From Actinomycetes bacterium (lineage in GTDB: Bacteria > Actinomycetota > Actinomycetes > Propionibacteriales > Propionibacteriaceae): a stretch of DNA of 64,000 bases. Within the stretch, counting starts at the first letter, position 1. Every line of letters begins with the position of its first letter. Where the stretch lies: positions 115,620 to 179,619 of the forward strand of contig JAEWOI010000030.1 in NCBI GenBank assembly GCA_023460935.1, in the 5' to 3' direction. Both the position numbers and the translations under genes were made by a program. Positions 15,776 through 24,532 of this stretch are shown piece after piece. The notes below the pieces were generated by a model that did not search any database, was not told the origin of the DNA, and saw only the letters and a program-made list of their open reading frames with translations.

Positions 15776-18346
15776 TCAGCGGTCGGGGGTGGCTCCCCAG
15801 ATACGGGTGAGGTAGTCGCGCATGGAACGGTCGGAGGAGAAGAAGCCGGAGCGGGCGACGTTCAGGATCGCCGACTTCGTCCAGGCCTCCTTGTTGACGT
15901 AGGCCTTCTCCACCCGTGCCTGCGCGTCCAGGTACGACTGGTAGTCGGCCAGGGCCATGAACCGGTCCTCGTAGAGCAGGTTCGAGACCACCGGTTCGAA
16001 AGTGTTGCGGTCCCCGCCGGAGAACGCTCCGGACGCGATCAGGTCCATCGCCGACTTCAGGTCGGGGTTCTCCTCGTAGTACCGCGTCGGCTGGTAGCCG
16101 GCCGCCTGCAACTCGACGACCTCCGGCTCGAGCATGCCGAACAGGAAGAAGTTGTCGTCGCCGACGAGCCGCCGGATCTCGACGTTCGCGCCGTCGTCGG
16201 TGCCGATCGTCAGCGCGCCGTTCAGGGCGAACTTCATGTTGCCGGTGCCGGATGCCTCCATGCCGGCCAGCGAGATCTGCTCCGACAGGTCGGCGGCAGG
16301 GATCAGCTTCTCCGCCAGCGTGACGTTGTAGTTGGCCGGGAAGGCCACGCTCAGCCGGCCGGCCACCCGCGGATCGCCGTTGACGACCTCGGCCACGGCG
16401 TTGATCAGCGCGATGATCTCCTTGGCCATGCGGTAGCCGGGGGCGGCCTTGGCGCCGAAGACCACCGTGCGCGGCAGGATCTGCTTCGGCTCCACGCGAC
16501 CGGAGACCAGCTGGTCGTACAGCGTGACGAGGTGCAGCAGCTTCAGCGTCTGCCGCTTGTACTCGTGCAGCCGCTTCACCATCACGTCGAGCAGGTGGCC
16601 GTCGGGCAAGTCGATCCCGTCGCGGCGGCGCAGCAGGTTGTACAGCCTGGTCTTGTTCAGGTCCTTGGCCTTGCGGAACGCGCGGCGGAAGTCCTCGTCC
16701 TCGGCGTACGGCTCCAGCTCCGCCAGCCGGTCGAGGTCGGTCACCCAGCCCGGGCCGAGCGCGTCGGTGATCAGCTCGGACAGCCACGGGTTGGCCAGCT
16801 TCAGGAACCGCCGCGGCGTCACACCGTTGGTGACGTTGGTGAACTTGTCGGGCCAGTAGCCGGAGAAGTCGGGCAGCACGCGCTCGGCCAGCAGCTGGGA
16901 GTGCAGCTCCGCCACGCCGTTCACCTTGGTGCCCGCGACGGTCGCCAGATAGGCCATGCGCACCGACCGCTCGGGGTAGTCGGCGATGATCGACATCCGC
17001 CGCACCCGCAACTCGTCGTCGGGGTAGGCGGCGCGGATCTCGGCCAGGAAGTCGTCGTTGATGCGGTAGATGATCTCCAGGTGCCGCGGCAGCAGCCGGC
17101 CCAGCAGCTCGGTCGACCAGGTCTCCAGCGCCTCGGGCAGCAGGGTGTGGCAGGTGTAGGCGAAGCACTGCCGCGTGATCTGCCACGCCTCGTCCCACTC
17201 GAGCTTCTTCTCGTCCACCAGGATCCGCATCAGTTCCGGCACCGCGATCACCGGGTGGGTGTCGTTGAGCTGGAAGATGATCCGGCGCGGCAGCTCGCGC
17301 AGGTCGAAGTCCTCCTCGAGCATCTCCTCAAGGAAGTCGCGCAGCGAGCAGGCGACGAAGAAGTACTGCTGCTGCAGCCGCAGCTCCTTGCCCTGCGGGG
17401 TGGAGTCCTCCGGGTAGAGCACCTTCGTGATGTTCTCTGCGAAGGTCTGCGCGCGGACGGCCTCGGCGTAGTCGCCGGCGTTGAAGATGCCCAGGTCGAA
17501 GGCCTTGGTGGCCTGGGCGCTCCACAACCGCAGCGTGTTCACCCTGCCGTTCTGGTAACCGGGAACCATGTAGTTGTAGGGCACGCCGAGGACGTTCCAC
17601 GACGGCACCCAGCGGGTGCGCTCGACGCCGTCGTCGTCGTAGGTCTCGGTGTGGCCCCCGAAGTTGACCTGGACCGCGGCCTCCGGATGCGGGAACTCCC
17701 ACGGCCCGCCCAGGGCGAGCCAGGTGTCGGGCTGCTCGACCTGGCGTCCCTCCCCGAAGGTCTGGCGGAAGATGCCGTACTCGTAGCGGATGCCGTAACC
17801 GATGCAGGGAACGCTCATGGTGGCCAGGGAGTCGATGAAGCACGCGGCCAGCCGCCCCAGGCCGCCGTTGCCGAGGCCGGGCTCCACCTCCTGCGCCCGC
17901 AACGTCGCCAGGTCGAGGCCGCAGGCTGCCAGCGCCTTCTCGGCCACCTCGTTCAGGTCGGTGGCCAGCAGGGCGTTGCCGAGCTGCCGTCCCAGCAGGT
18001 ACTCGGCGGAGAGGTAGCCGACAGCCTTGGCCTTGGTCTTGCGGTTGTGCTTGAGCGTCTCCAGCCAGCGCGCCATCAGGTAGTGCCGTACCGTCCGGGC
18101 CAGCGCGAGGTACTGGTCGTTCACCGTCGAACGGGAGAGCGCCACCCCCTGGCCGGTGTTCAGCTCCCGCAGGAACTCGCGCACGAAACCGTCCACCGAG
18201 TGCGGCGGCGCGGCGACGGGAGCCAGCGCCAGCGGATGGGTGGGCTGGAACTGGGGACCCACCCGGTGCAGCTCGGTGGTGGGGCTCTCATCGGTCGGGA
18301 CCGGCCCCGGGCGGGTCTCCGGAGCCGGGACGGTGTCAGCACTCAT
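15776..18346 (-). CDS. glgP: Glycogen/maltodextrin phosphorylase
   Basis: An 856-residue cytosolic GT35 enzyme that releases glucose-1-phosphate from alpha-1,4-glucans using pyridoxal phosphate. The family signature EASGTGNMKFALNGAL contains the PLP lysine near residue 704. Other conserved segments are GNGGLGRLAACFIDSLA, LNDTHPVIAVPELMRIL and TNVTNGVTPRRFL. Length matches bacterial GlgP (about 800-850). The ATG at 18346 is preceded on its strand by TTACGGT, a possible -10 box in a leaderless arrangement. It is convergent with the broken sugar dehydrogenase and divergent from the DUF2207 gene; no other glycogen gene is in the window. Confidence 0.96.
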   Translation of the reverse strand: MSADTVPAPETRPGPVPTDESPTTELHRVGPQFQPTHPLALAPVAAPPHSVDGFVREFLRELNTGQGVALSRSTVNDQYLALARTVRHYLMARWLETLKHNRKTKAKAVGYLSAEYLLGRQLGNALLATDLNEVAEKALAACGLDLATLRAQEVEPGLGNGGLGRLAACFIDSLATMSVPCIGYGIRYEYGIFRQTFGEGRQVEQPDTWLALGGPWEFPHPEAAVQVNFGGHTETYDDDGVERTRWVPSWNVLGVPYNYMVPGYQNGRVNTLRLWSAQATKAFDLGIFNAGDYAEAVRAQTFAENITKVLYPEDSTPQGKELRLQQQYFFVACSLRDFLEEMLEEDFDLRELPRRIIFQLNDTHPVIAVPELMRILVDEKKLEWDEAWQITRQCFAYTCHTLLPEALETWSTELLGRLLPRHLEIIYRINDDFLAEIRAAYPDDELRVRRMSIIADYPERSVRMAYLATVAGTKVNGVAELHSQLLAERVLPDFSGYWPDKFTNVTNGVTPRRFLKLANPWLSELITDALGPGWVTDLDRLAELEPYAEDEDFRRAFRKAKDLNKTRLYNLLRRRDGIDLPDGHLLDVMVKRLHEYKRQTLKLLHLVTLYDQLVSGRVEPKQILPRTVVFGAKAAPGYRMAKEIIALINAVAEVVNGDPRVAGRLSVAFPANYNVTLAEKLIPAADLSEQISLAGMEASGTGNMKFALNGALTIGTDDGANVEIRRLVGDDNFFLFGMLEPEVVELQAAGYQPTRYYEENPDLKSAMDLIASGAFSGGDRNTFEPVVSNLLYEDRFMALADYQSYLDAQARVEKAYVNKEAWTKSAILNVARSGFFSSDRSMRDYLTRIWGATPDR

Positions 18347-18486
18347 TGGGCCACCGTAACCACTACTGGTTACAGTGGCGCAAATTCCCTTGCCCGCGCA
18401 TGGGGACTTGACACGGGGCCCCGGCGGCCCGGGTGCCCGGCGCCCGGCGCGCCCGCACGCCCGGTCGGGCTTGTTAGGCTCGCCCC

Positions 18487-20283
18487 ATGAAGCTGGTTTG
18501 GCGGTTGCCGGTTGCGTTCTTGTTCGCGGTTGGACTCCTGGTGGCGGTTCCCGCGCAGGCCAGCGCAGAGGGCGAGGACTGGCGGATCACGGAGTACCGG
18601 GTCGCGGCCAACGTCGACGCCCAGGGCACCACGGCGGTCCAGCTCGACCTCGCCTTCGACTTCGGCTCCGAGGCCGGTCACGGCCCGTACCTGACCTTCC
18701 CGCTGCGCCAGGAGATCGCCGACGACCCCGACCACTGGCGGATGCTCGACATGGAGATCGGCCAGGTGAGCAGCCCGAGCGGCGCCAACGCCGAGGTGCT
18801 CACCGAGACCGAGGACGGCAACCTGCTGATCCGGGTGGGCAGCGAGCGGCACACCTACACCGGCGTGCAGACCTACCAGGTGAACTACACGATCCGGGGC
18901 CTGATCGCGCCGCGGCAGGCCCAGTCGGGGCTGGACGAGTTCAACTGGAACGCTGTCGGCCCCGGCTGGGAGGTGCCCATCGACCGCGCCCAGGTGACCG
19001 TCGTCGGCCCGGCGGAGGTCTCGCGGACGGCCTGCTTCCAGGGCAGCGACTTCCGGCTGCCGTGCCAGAGCGAACAGGCCGGCTCGGCCGCCACCTTCGC
19101 AGCGGACGGCGTCGGTAACGGCAGCGGCGTGCAGGTGACCGCCGGGTTCCCCGCCGGCACCTTCACCGGCGCCGAGGCGCGGCTGGAGCGCCGGTACACC
19201 ATCGCCAACATGTTCCCGGTCACCCCCTGGACGGCCGGCGTGACCGGCGCGCTGGCCGCCGTCGGTCTGGCAGCTGTGTTCCGCCGCACCCGCAGGGGCG
19301 CCCGCGACCAGGTCTACCTCGGCCTCACCCCCGGCGTGGTGCCGGCACCGGGCCAGGAGACCGCGATCGGTTACGAGCAGGGGCAGGCACCTGTCGCCGT
19401 CCAGTTCAACCCGCCGCCGGGGGCCCGGCCCGGCGAACTCGGGACACTCGTCGACGCCACCGCCGACAACTCCGACATCACCGCGACGATCATCGACCTC
19501 GCCGTGCGGGGGCACCTCAAGATCACCCAGACCGGCAAGAAGGACTGGACGTTCACGGGCCTCGCCGGCCCGGACAAGCTCGCGCCCTACGAGCGCAGGC
19601 TGCTGAACAAGCTGTTCTCGAGGGGGAACGAGGTCTCCACGGACGACCTGCGGGAGTCCGCCTACGCCGGCCTGCTCACCGACACCCGCGACGACCTGCA
19701 CCGCCGGGTCACCACCGACCTGAAGTGGTTCACCAGGAACCCCGCCACCGTCCGCGGGCTGGCCTTCCTCGCCGGCCTGGGGATCATCGCCGTCGGCGTG
19801 GGCGTCGGCCTGCTGCTCGGCATCTGGGGGTGGGGCCTGGTGGGGCTGGCCGCGGTGCTGGTGGGGCTGGCGGTGCTCGCCATGAACAACCGATTCGGTG
19901 CGCGCACTGCGCTCGGTTCGGCCGTGCTCGCCCAGACGAAGGGCTTCGAGCTGTACCTGCGCACGGCTGAAGCCGACCAGATCAAGTTCGAGGAGGGCAT
20001 CGACGTGTTCTCCCGCTACTTGCCGTACGCGATCATGTTCGGGGTGGCCGAGCGGTGGACGCGGGTGTTCGCAGAGCTGGCCGAGCAGGGTCGCTACGAA
20101 TTCAACCCGTACTGGTACGCCGGCTACGGCTACGGCTTCAACTACCACGGCTTCTCCTCCTCGATGGACACCCTGACCAACACGATGTCCAGCTCGATGC
20201 AGCACGCGACGGCCGCGACCAGCGGCGGTTCCGGCTTCTCCGGAGGCGGCGGCTTCGGTGGCGGTGGTGGCGGCGGCTGGTGA
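18487..20283 (+). CDS. DUF2207 domain membrane protein
   Basis: A 598-residue protein with a signal peptide (cleavage near AQASA, residue 27), an outer domain of about 220 residues (the DUF2207 N-terminal region, with YRVAANVDAQGTTAVQLDL), a first membrane helix near 245-260, a cytoplasmic middle part, two adjacent helices near 420-465, and a cytoplasmic region ending in a tail of almost pure glycine and serine (FSGGGGFGGGGGGGW). That glycine-rich end is characteristic of the family. The ATG lies six bases after TAGGCT, a leaderless start. The function of the family is unknown. Confidence 0.88.
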   Translation: MKLVWRLPVAFLFAVGLLVAVPAQASAEGEDWRITEYRVAANVDAQGTTAVQLDLAFDFGSEAGHGPYLTFPLRQEIADDPDHWRMLDMEIGQVSSPSGANAEVLTETEDGNLLIRVGSERHTYTGVQTYQVNYTIRGLIAPRQAQSGLDEFNWNAVGPGWEVPIDRAQVTVVGPAEVSRTACFQGSDFRLPCQSEQAGSAATFAADGVGNGSGVQVTAGFPAGTFTGAEARLERRYTIANMFPVTPWTAGVTGALAAVGLAAVFRRTRRGARDQVYLGLTPGVVPAPGQETAIGYEQGQAPVAVQFNPPPGARPGELGTLVDATADNSDITATIIDLAVRGHLKITQTGKKDWTFTGLAGPDKLAPYERRLLNKLFSRGNEVSTDDLRESAYAGLLTDTRDDLHRRVTTDLKWFTRNPATVRGLAFLAGLGIIAVGVGVGLLLGIWGWGLVGLAAVLVGLAVLAMNNRFGARTALGSAVLAQTKGFELYLRTAEADQIKFEEGIDVFSRYLPYAIMFGVAERWTRVFAELAEQGRYEFNPYWYAGYGYGFNYHGFSSSMDTLTNTMSSSMQHATAATSGGSGFSGGGGFGGGGGGGW

Positions 20284-20407
20284 GCGGACGCGGCCCCGGC
20301 GGCGCGCGGCCGGCCCCGGCACGCTGAGCCGACCGCCGGCCCTGGCGGGACAACGGCGGCCGAGCCGGTAGGCTGGCCCGGCAATCCGCCTTCTCAGACA
20401 GGACGGC

Positions 20408-21379
20408 ATGTCGGTCGTATCCCCGCTGGTCATCCCAGGTTTCTCGCTCTTCGAGCAGAACATCCCGCTGGCCATCGCCATCGTCGTGGTGGCGTCGTTC
20501 CTGTTCGCCGGTGGCTCCACCATCCAGCACCTCGCGGTCAGCCGCTCGGTGGACAAGGCGGCGGAGAACCGCTCGATGGACCTCGGCCAGGTGCTGGCGC
20601 TGCTGCGCAACCGCCGCTGGCTGCTGGGCCTCGCGACGGTGGCCACCGGTGCGGCCATGCACATCGTGGGCCTGATGCTCGCCCCGGTCACGGTCGTGCA
20701 GCCGGTGGGCATCCTCGCCGTGCCGTGGGCGGTGCTGCTGGCGGCCAAGATCCACCACTTCCGCCCGACCAGGGTCATCTGGGGTGCTGTCGCGCTGACC
20801 ATCCTCGGCATCGTGGTGTTCACCCTGTTCTCGGCGTCCACCGCCGCCCCGGAGACCGAGCTGCCACCGGTGCGGATCGTGATCGGCTGCCTGATCGTCT
20901 TCGCCGTCGGCGGGGTGCTCGGCTACCTCGGCCGGCGCGGATCACCGGCGCTGCGCTGCCTGATGTGGGCTTCGGGCGGCTCCTTCTTCTACGGGCTGTC
21001 CTCGGCCATGGTCAAGTCGGTCGCCGAGCTGGTGCGCCTGGGGGACTTCTGGGGCAAGCCGTTGTTCTGGACGGTGGTCGCCTTCCTGCTGATCTGCTAC
21101 GTGGTGGGCGGCTGGATGGTGCAGCAGGGCTATGCCAACGGCCCGGCCGAGATCGTGGTCGGCTCGATGACCACCACCGACCCGATCGTCGCGGTCACCT
21201 TCGGCCTCGCCGTGCTCGGTGAGGGCGTGCTGCTCGGCGTCGGTGACGCGATCGGCATGGCGCTCAGCGGCGCGGTGGCTGTGGCCGGCGTCGTGGTGCT
21301 GTCGAAGTACCACCCCGAAGCCCAGTCGGCCCGCCCGGCGCAGGTCGAGGCGTCAGCGCCCGTTCCCAGCGAGGGCTGA
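20408..21379 (+). CDS. DMT-superfamily transporter (EamA/NIPA-like)
   Basis: A 323-residue, roughly ten-helix protein of the drug/metabolite transporter superfamily. It has two similar halves of about five helices, with GLMLAPVTVVQPVGILAVPWAVLLA ending the first half and a positively charged loop between. The pattern in which VVQPVGIL is followed by a C-terminal TTTDPIVAVTFG resembles magnesium-transporter (NIPA-like) members, but the substrate is not established. The ATG at 20408 follows CAGGACGGC. The 3' end overlaps the convergent glycosyltransferase gene by 27 bases. Confidence 0.8.
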   Translation: MSVVSPLVIPGFSLFEQNIPLAIAIVVVASFLFAGGSTIQHLAVSRSVDKAAENRSMDLGQVLALLRNRRWLLGLATVATGAAMHIVGLMLAPVTVVQPVGILAVPWAVLLAAKIHHFRPTRVIWGAVALTILGIVVFTLFSASTAAPETELPPVRIVIGCLIVFAVGGVLGYLGRRGSPALRCLMWASGGSFFYGLSSAMVKSVAELVRLGDFWGKPLFWTVVAFLLICYVVGGWMVQQGYANGPAEIVVGSMTTTDPIVAVTFGLAVLGEGVLLGVGDAIGMALSGAVAVAGVVVLSKYHPEAQSARPAQVEASAPVPSEG

Positions 21380-22636
21380 CCGCCTGGCCTCGATGGCCCG
21401 CCGGTAGACCCCGAGGTAGTGGTCGCGCATCGCGGCGGCGGTCAATTCCCTGCCCACTTCCCTGGAAGCAGCCGACATCTGCACCAGCCGCTGCGGATCG
21501 GCGAGCAGGCTGCGCATCCCTTCGGCCAGCTCGTCCGGCCCGGGGCCGGTCAACAGTGCATTCCGCCGGCCCACCCCGACGCTGAGCCGGTCGTCGCAGT
21601 ACAGGATCGGGGTGCCGGTGGCCGCGGCCTCCGCCAGCACCATGCCCTGGGTGTCGAAGCGGTAGGACGCCAACACGAACACGTCCGCGTCGGCGATCTC
21701 CTGCGCGATCAGGTCGGCATCGTCGAAATGCCCGAGGAACCGCACCCGGCCGTGCCGGATCCTCGCCGCCCGCTGCCGCAACGCGCCCTCCGCTGAGCCC
21801 GTCCCGACGATGTGCAGCTCTGCATCGTCTCGGCCGAGCCGGTCGAAGGCGTCGAGGATCACGTCCACCCGCTTCTCCGGGCCGAGGCGGCCGCAGCTGA
21901 GGAACCGGACCACCTCGCCCCTCGGGCGCTTGCGTTCAGCCCGCAGGAAGGCCTCGGCGACCCCGGACGCAACCACGTGCGCCCGGTCAGCCAGAGCACC
22001 TGCGGAGGCAGCGGTGATGGCGTCCACCAGGTAGGCGGCCGGTGAGGTGAACGCGTCCACCGCGGAGGCGAGCCGGGCGAGGCTGCGCCAGTCCCGGCCC
22101 GCGAGCGGGGAGTCCGCGGCGTCGGAGTGGGCGGGGTGACCGACCGGCAGGTCGCGACCGTTGCCGGTGAGGTGGCGCAGCCAGCGCCCCGACCAGTCGA
22201 GGTAGGTGAGCGAGTTGAGCGCAGAGACCAGGGGAGTGGTGCGGTGGGTGCCGACGTAGTTGGAGTGGAAGGTGTGCACGTGCGGCACCCCGAGCTCGCG
22301 CGCTACCAGGCCCGCCAGGAAGATCGAGCCGCGCTCGTTCTGGGAGTGCACCACGTCGAGGCGGTGGTCGGCTGCGAGCCGGCGGGCCAGCCCGCGGCTC
22401 ACCTGCAACGAGCACAGGAAGCTGGGAGTGCCCGGCATCCGCCAGTACGGCAGCCCGACCCAGGCGGCCTCCGCCGGCGGGCTGAAGTTCAGCCGGGGGG
22501 CGAACAGGGTCACCCGGTGCCCGGCTGCGCTGAGCTGCTGCACCTGCAGCTGGACCGAGCGGGCGACCCCGCCCGACTCGGGGTAGAAGTCGTCTGTGAA
22601 GATGCCGATGTCGAGCACGGCTTCCGGCGACGTCAC
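21353..22636 (-). CDS. GT4-family glycosyltransferase (mannosyltransferase-like)
   Basis: A 427-residue GT-B enzyme. The N-terminal glycine loop is in DDFYPESGGVARSVQLQVQQL and the acceptor half contains HVHTFHSNY. The donor half starts with FLSCGRLGPEKRVDVILDAF and contains LAEAAATGTPILY, whose glutamate belongs to the retaining EX7E-like site. Such proteins usually transfer mannose or glucose from GDP/UDP donors to phosphatidylinositol or other cell-envelope glycolipids in actinobacteria. The GTG start at 22636 lies six bases after TATGGT, again a leaderless layout. Confidence 0.85.
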   Translation of the reverse strand: MTSPEAVLDIGIFTDDFYPESGGVARSVQLQVQQLSAAGHRVTLFAPRLNFSPPAEAAWVGLPYWRMPGTPSFLCSLQVSRGLARRLAADHRLDVVHSQNERGSIFLAGLVARELGVPHVHTFHSNYVGTHRTTPLVSALNSLTYLDWSGRWLRHLTGNGRDLPVGHPAHSDAADSPLAGRDWRSLARLASAVDAFTSPAAYLVDAITAASAGALADRAHVVASGVAEAFLRAERKRPRGEVVRFLSCGRLGPEKRVDVILDAFDRLGRDDAELHIVGTGSAEGALRQRAARIRHGRVRFLGHFDDADLIAQEIADADVFVLASYRFDTQGMVLAEAAATGTPILYCDDRLSVGVGRRNALLTGPGPDELAEGMRSLLADPQRLVQMSAASREVGRELTAAAMRDHYLGVYRRAIEARRSALAGNGR

Positions 22637-22718
22637 CTGTTCACCATAGCGGCCCGCCCGGAGGGCGCCGCCGGTGCCTGCTGCCGGGGGAACCGCCGCA
22701 ACCGGTGCCGGGCGTGGA

Positions 22719-23390
22719 TCAACCGGGCACCGGAAGCGCCGACATCTGGTTGCCGATGGCCGTGGTCAGGATGATCGTCGCCGGGCCACGGTTCATCGGG
22801 AAGTAGACCCAGCCGGTCTCGCTCTCCCCGCTCGGGATCGGCAGCCCGGAGAACGTCGGCGGCTGGGGCCCCTCCTGGGCCTCGGTGGCGTACACCCCGG
22901 AGTTCTCGAAGGCGACGAAGGCCACGCCGATCGGCCCCCGGTCGACGGCGATCCGGATCTTGGCCTCGAGGCCGGCGTCGGTCCACCGGTGCTCCAGGAT
23001 CTCCCAGCGACCCGAGTAGCGCTCGTCCGGGGTCAGGAACGGCAGTCCCGGAGCTGCGGGGGAGGCTGTGGGTGCCGACGGCGTGGCGCCGGGACCCGGC
23101 GTGGGTGGACGGAGCGTGGTGCCGGCCCAGATCAGCGCCGCGGCGAGCAGTGCGACGAGGGTGACCACCAGCGGCAACCGGGACCTGGGCGGGGCGAACT
23201 GGTCGATGTTCACCGAGCCGGGCGCCGCCGTGCCGAGTGGCGCGGTGACTTGCTCCGGTGCGGCGGGGCGAGCACCGAGCGCCGCACGCTCGCCCGACAG
23301 CGGGGCCGGCGCCCAGCCGGGAGGCGGGGAGGCCGCCCGCTGCGGTTCCGTCGGCCGTGGCTGGTCGCCGCTCGGGAGTTGCTCGGTCAT
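22719..23390 (-). CDS. Single-pass membrane protein of unknown function
   Basis: A 223-residue protein I do not recognise. It has a Pro-rich cytosolic part (1-70), a transmembrane helix (about 73-92, LPLVVTLVALLAAALIWAG), a Pro/Ser/Thr linker and an outer domain of about 100 residues that reads like a small beta-sandwich (YSGRWEILEHRW ... GLEAKIRIAVDRGP). The ATG at 23390 is the first in frame. The upstream gene on this strand is the CrtI-like one beyond the divergent DUF4192 gene, so it is probably transcribed alone or with the GT4 gene, which starts about 80 bases downstream. Confidence 0.7.
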   Translation of the reverse strand: MTEQLPSGDQPRPTEPQRAASPPPGWAPAPLSGERAALGARPAAPEQVTAPLGTAAPGSVNIDQFAPPRSRLPLVVTLVALLAAALIWAGTTLRPPTPGPGATPSAPTASPAAPGLPFLTPDERYSGRWEILEHRWTDAGLEAKIRIAVDRGPIGVAFVAFENSGVYATEAQEGPQPPTFSGLPIPSGESETGWVYFPMNRGPATIILTTAIGNQMSALPVPG

Positions 23391-23503
23391 CGCCGGACAA
23401 GGCTACCTCGCCCTCGGCAAGGGCTGTGGAGAACCCGGGCCGTGCAGCAGCCGGCTGTGGACGGCTGACGCGCCGGGGCGAGGCCTGCCGACAATGCCCG
23501 GGC

Positions 23504-24499
23504 GTGAGCGTTTCCGAACCGCAGGCGCGCCTGGCCGTGCGCAGTGTCGACGACCTCGTGGGCCTGGTGCCCTATCTGATCGGGTTCCACCCCGAGGAGT
23601 CGCTGGTGGCGCTGGTGATCGACGAGGGTCGGGTCGTGGTCACAGCACGGGTCGACCTTGCTGCTGTCGCCGAGCCCGTCCCGCTGGCCGCGTTGCTGGG
23701 CCGGCTGTTCGAGCGGTATCCGGCAGCCGAGGGCTGGTTCCTCGCCTACACCGAAGAGGCCGAGTTCGCGTGGGGGGTGCTGGCCGGTTGCGCCGCCGTG
23801 GTCGGCACGGCACGGCTGGGCCGGTTGCTCCAGGTGGGGGCCCGGTCGTGGCGGGCCGACTTCCCCGAGGGCCCCGCCGGTCCCGTCAGCGGCGACGTCG
23901 GCGCAGCAGCGGCGGAGGCCGCCGTGCTGGGGCTCCCGGCGAGGGCGTCGAGGCAGGAGCTCGCCGCGGCTGTCGCGGGACCGCCCGAGGCGGAGCTCAG
24001 CGCGCTGTCGGACCGCCTCGAAGGTGTCTCCGGCGAACTGTCCGCGCTGGCGGGCCGCGCCCGGCGCAGGCTGTTCCAGCGCCTGCTTCGCACGGCTGTG
24101 CCGCCGGGTGTTGACGACTGCCTGCGGCTGGCGGTGCTCGCGTCCGGTCCGGTCGAGCAGGTGGTCGCCGTACGCGGCCTGACCAGGCTCAACGCGGAAC
24201 AGCAGCTGGCGTTGTGGACAGCTGTGGTGCGCCATTGCCCGCCCGCGCACCAGGTCGCGCCGCTGGGCCTGCTGGGGCTGGCTGCCTGGCAGAACGGGGA
24301 CGGCGCCCTGCAGATGGTGTGCCTCGAGCGGCTCGACCTGATCGACCCCACCGCTCCGCTCGCCGGGCTGCTCGACTGGCTGAACGCTGCCGTGGTGCCG
24401 CCGTGGGACTGGGCCCAATACCGCGACGTCCTGGTGGAGGTGCTCGCCACCCAGCTCCAGGCGCGAGAGGCCGGTTCCGGGCTGCCGTTCCAGCGGTGA
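23504..24499 (+). CDS. DUF4192 domain protein
   Basis: A 331-residue cytosolic protein of an actinobacterial family without known function. The family hallmark is the start: VRSVDDLVGLVPYLIGFHPEESLVALVI. The middle is Ala/Arg-rich and helical; the C-terminal part has QQLALWTAVVRHCPP. A longer open frame exists, but the GTG at 23504 is chosen because GACAAT lies eight bases upstream and the conserved region begins directly after it. It diverges from the single-pass membrane protein gene. Confidence 0.85.
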   Translation: MSVSEPQARLAVRSVDDLVGLVPYLIGFHPEESLVALVIDEGRVVVTARVDLAAVAEPVPLAALLGRLFERYPAAEGWFLAYTEEAEFAWGVLAGCAAVVGTARLGRLLQVGARSWRADFPEGPAGPVSGDVGAAAAEAAVLGLPARASRQELAAAVAGPPEAELSALSDRLEGVSGELSALAGRARRRLFQRLLRTAVPPGVDDCLRLAVLASGPVEQVVAVRGLTRLNAEQQLALWTAVVRHCPPAHQVAPLGLLGLAAWQNGDGALQMVCLERLDLIDPTAPLAGLLDWLNAAVVPPWDWAQYRDVLVEVLATQLQAREAGSGLPFQR

Positions 24500-24532
24500 C
24501 CACGGGTTGGAGGGCGGAGCGGGCTGGCCCGG

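Noticed and set aside
16532..18490. 652-residue plus-strand open frame
   Set aside because: It lies opposite glgP and is His/Val/Leu-rich in the way antisense frames of GC-rich genes are; no domain.
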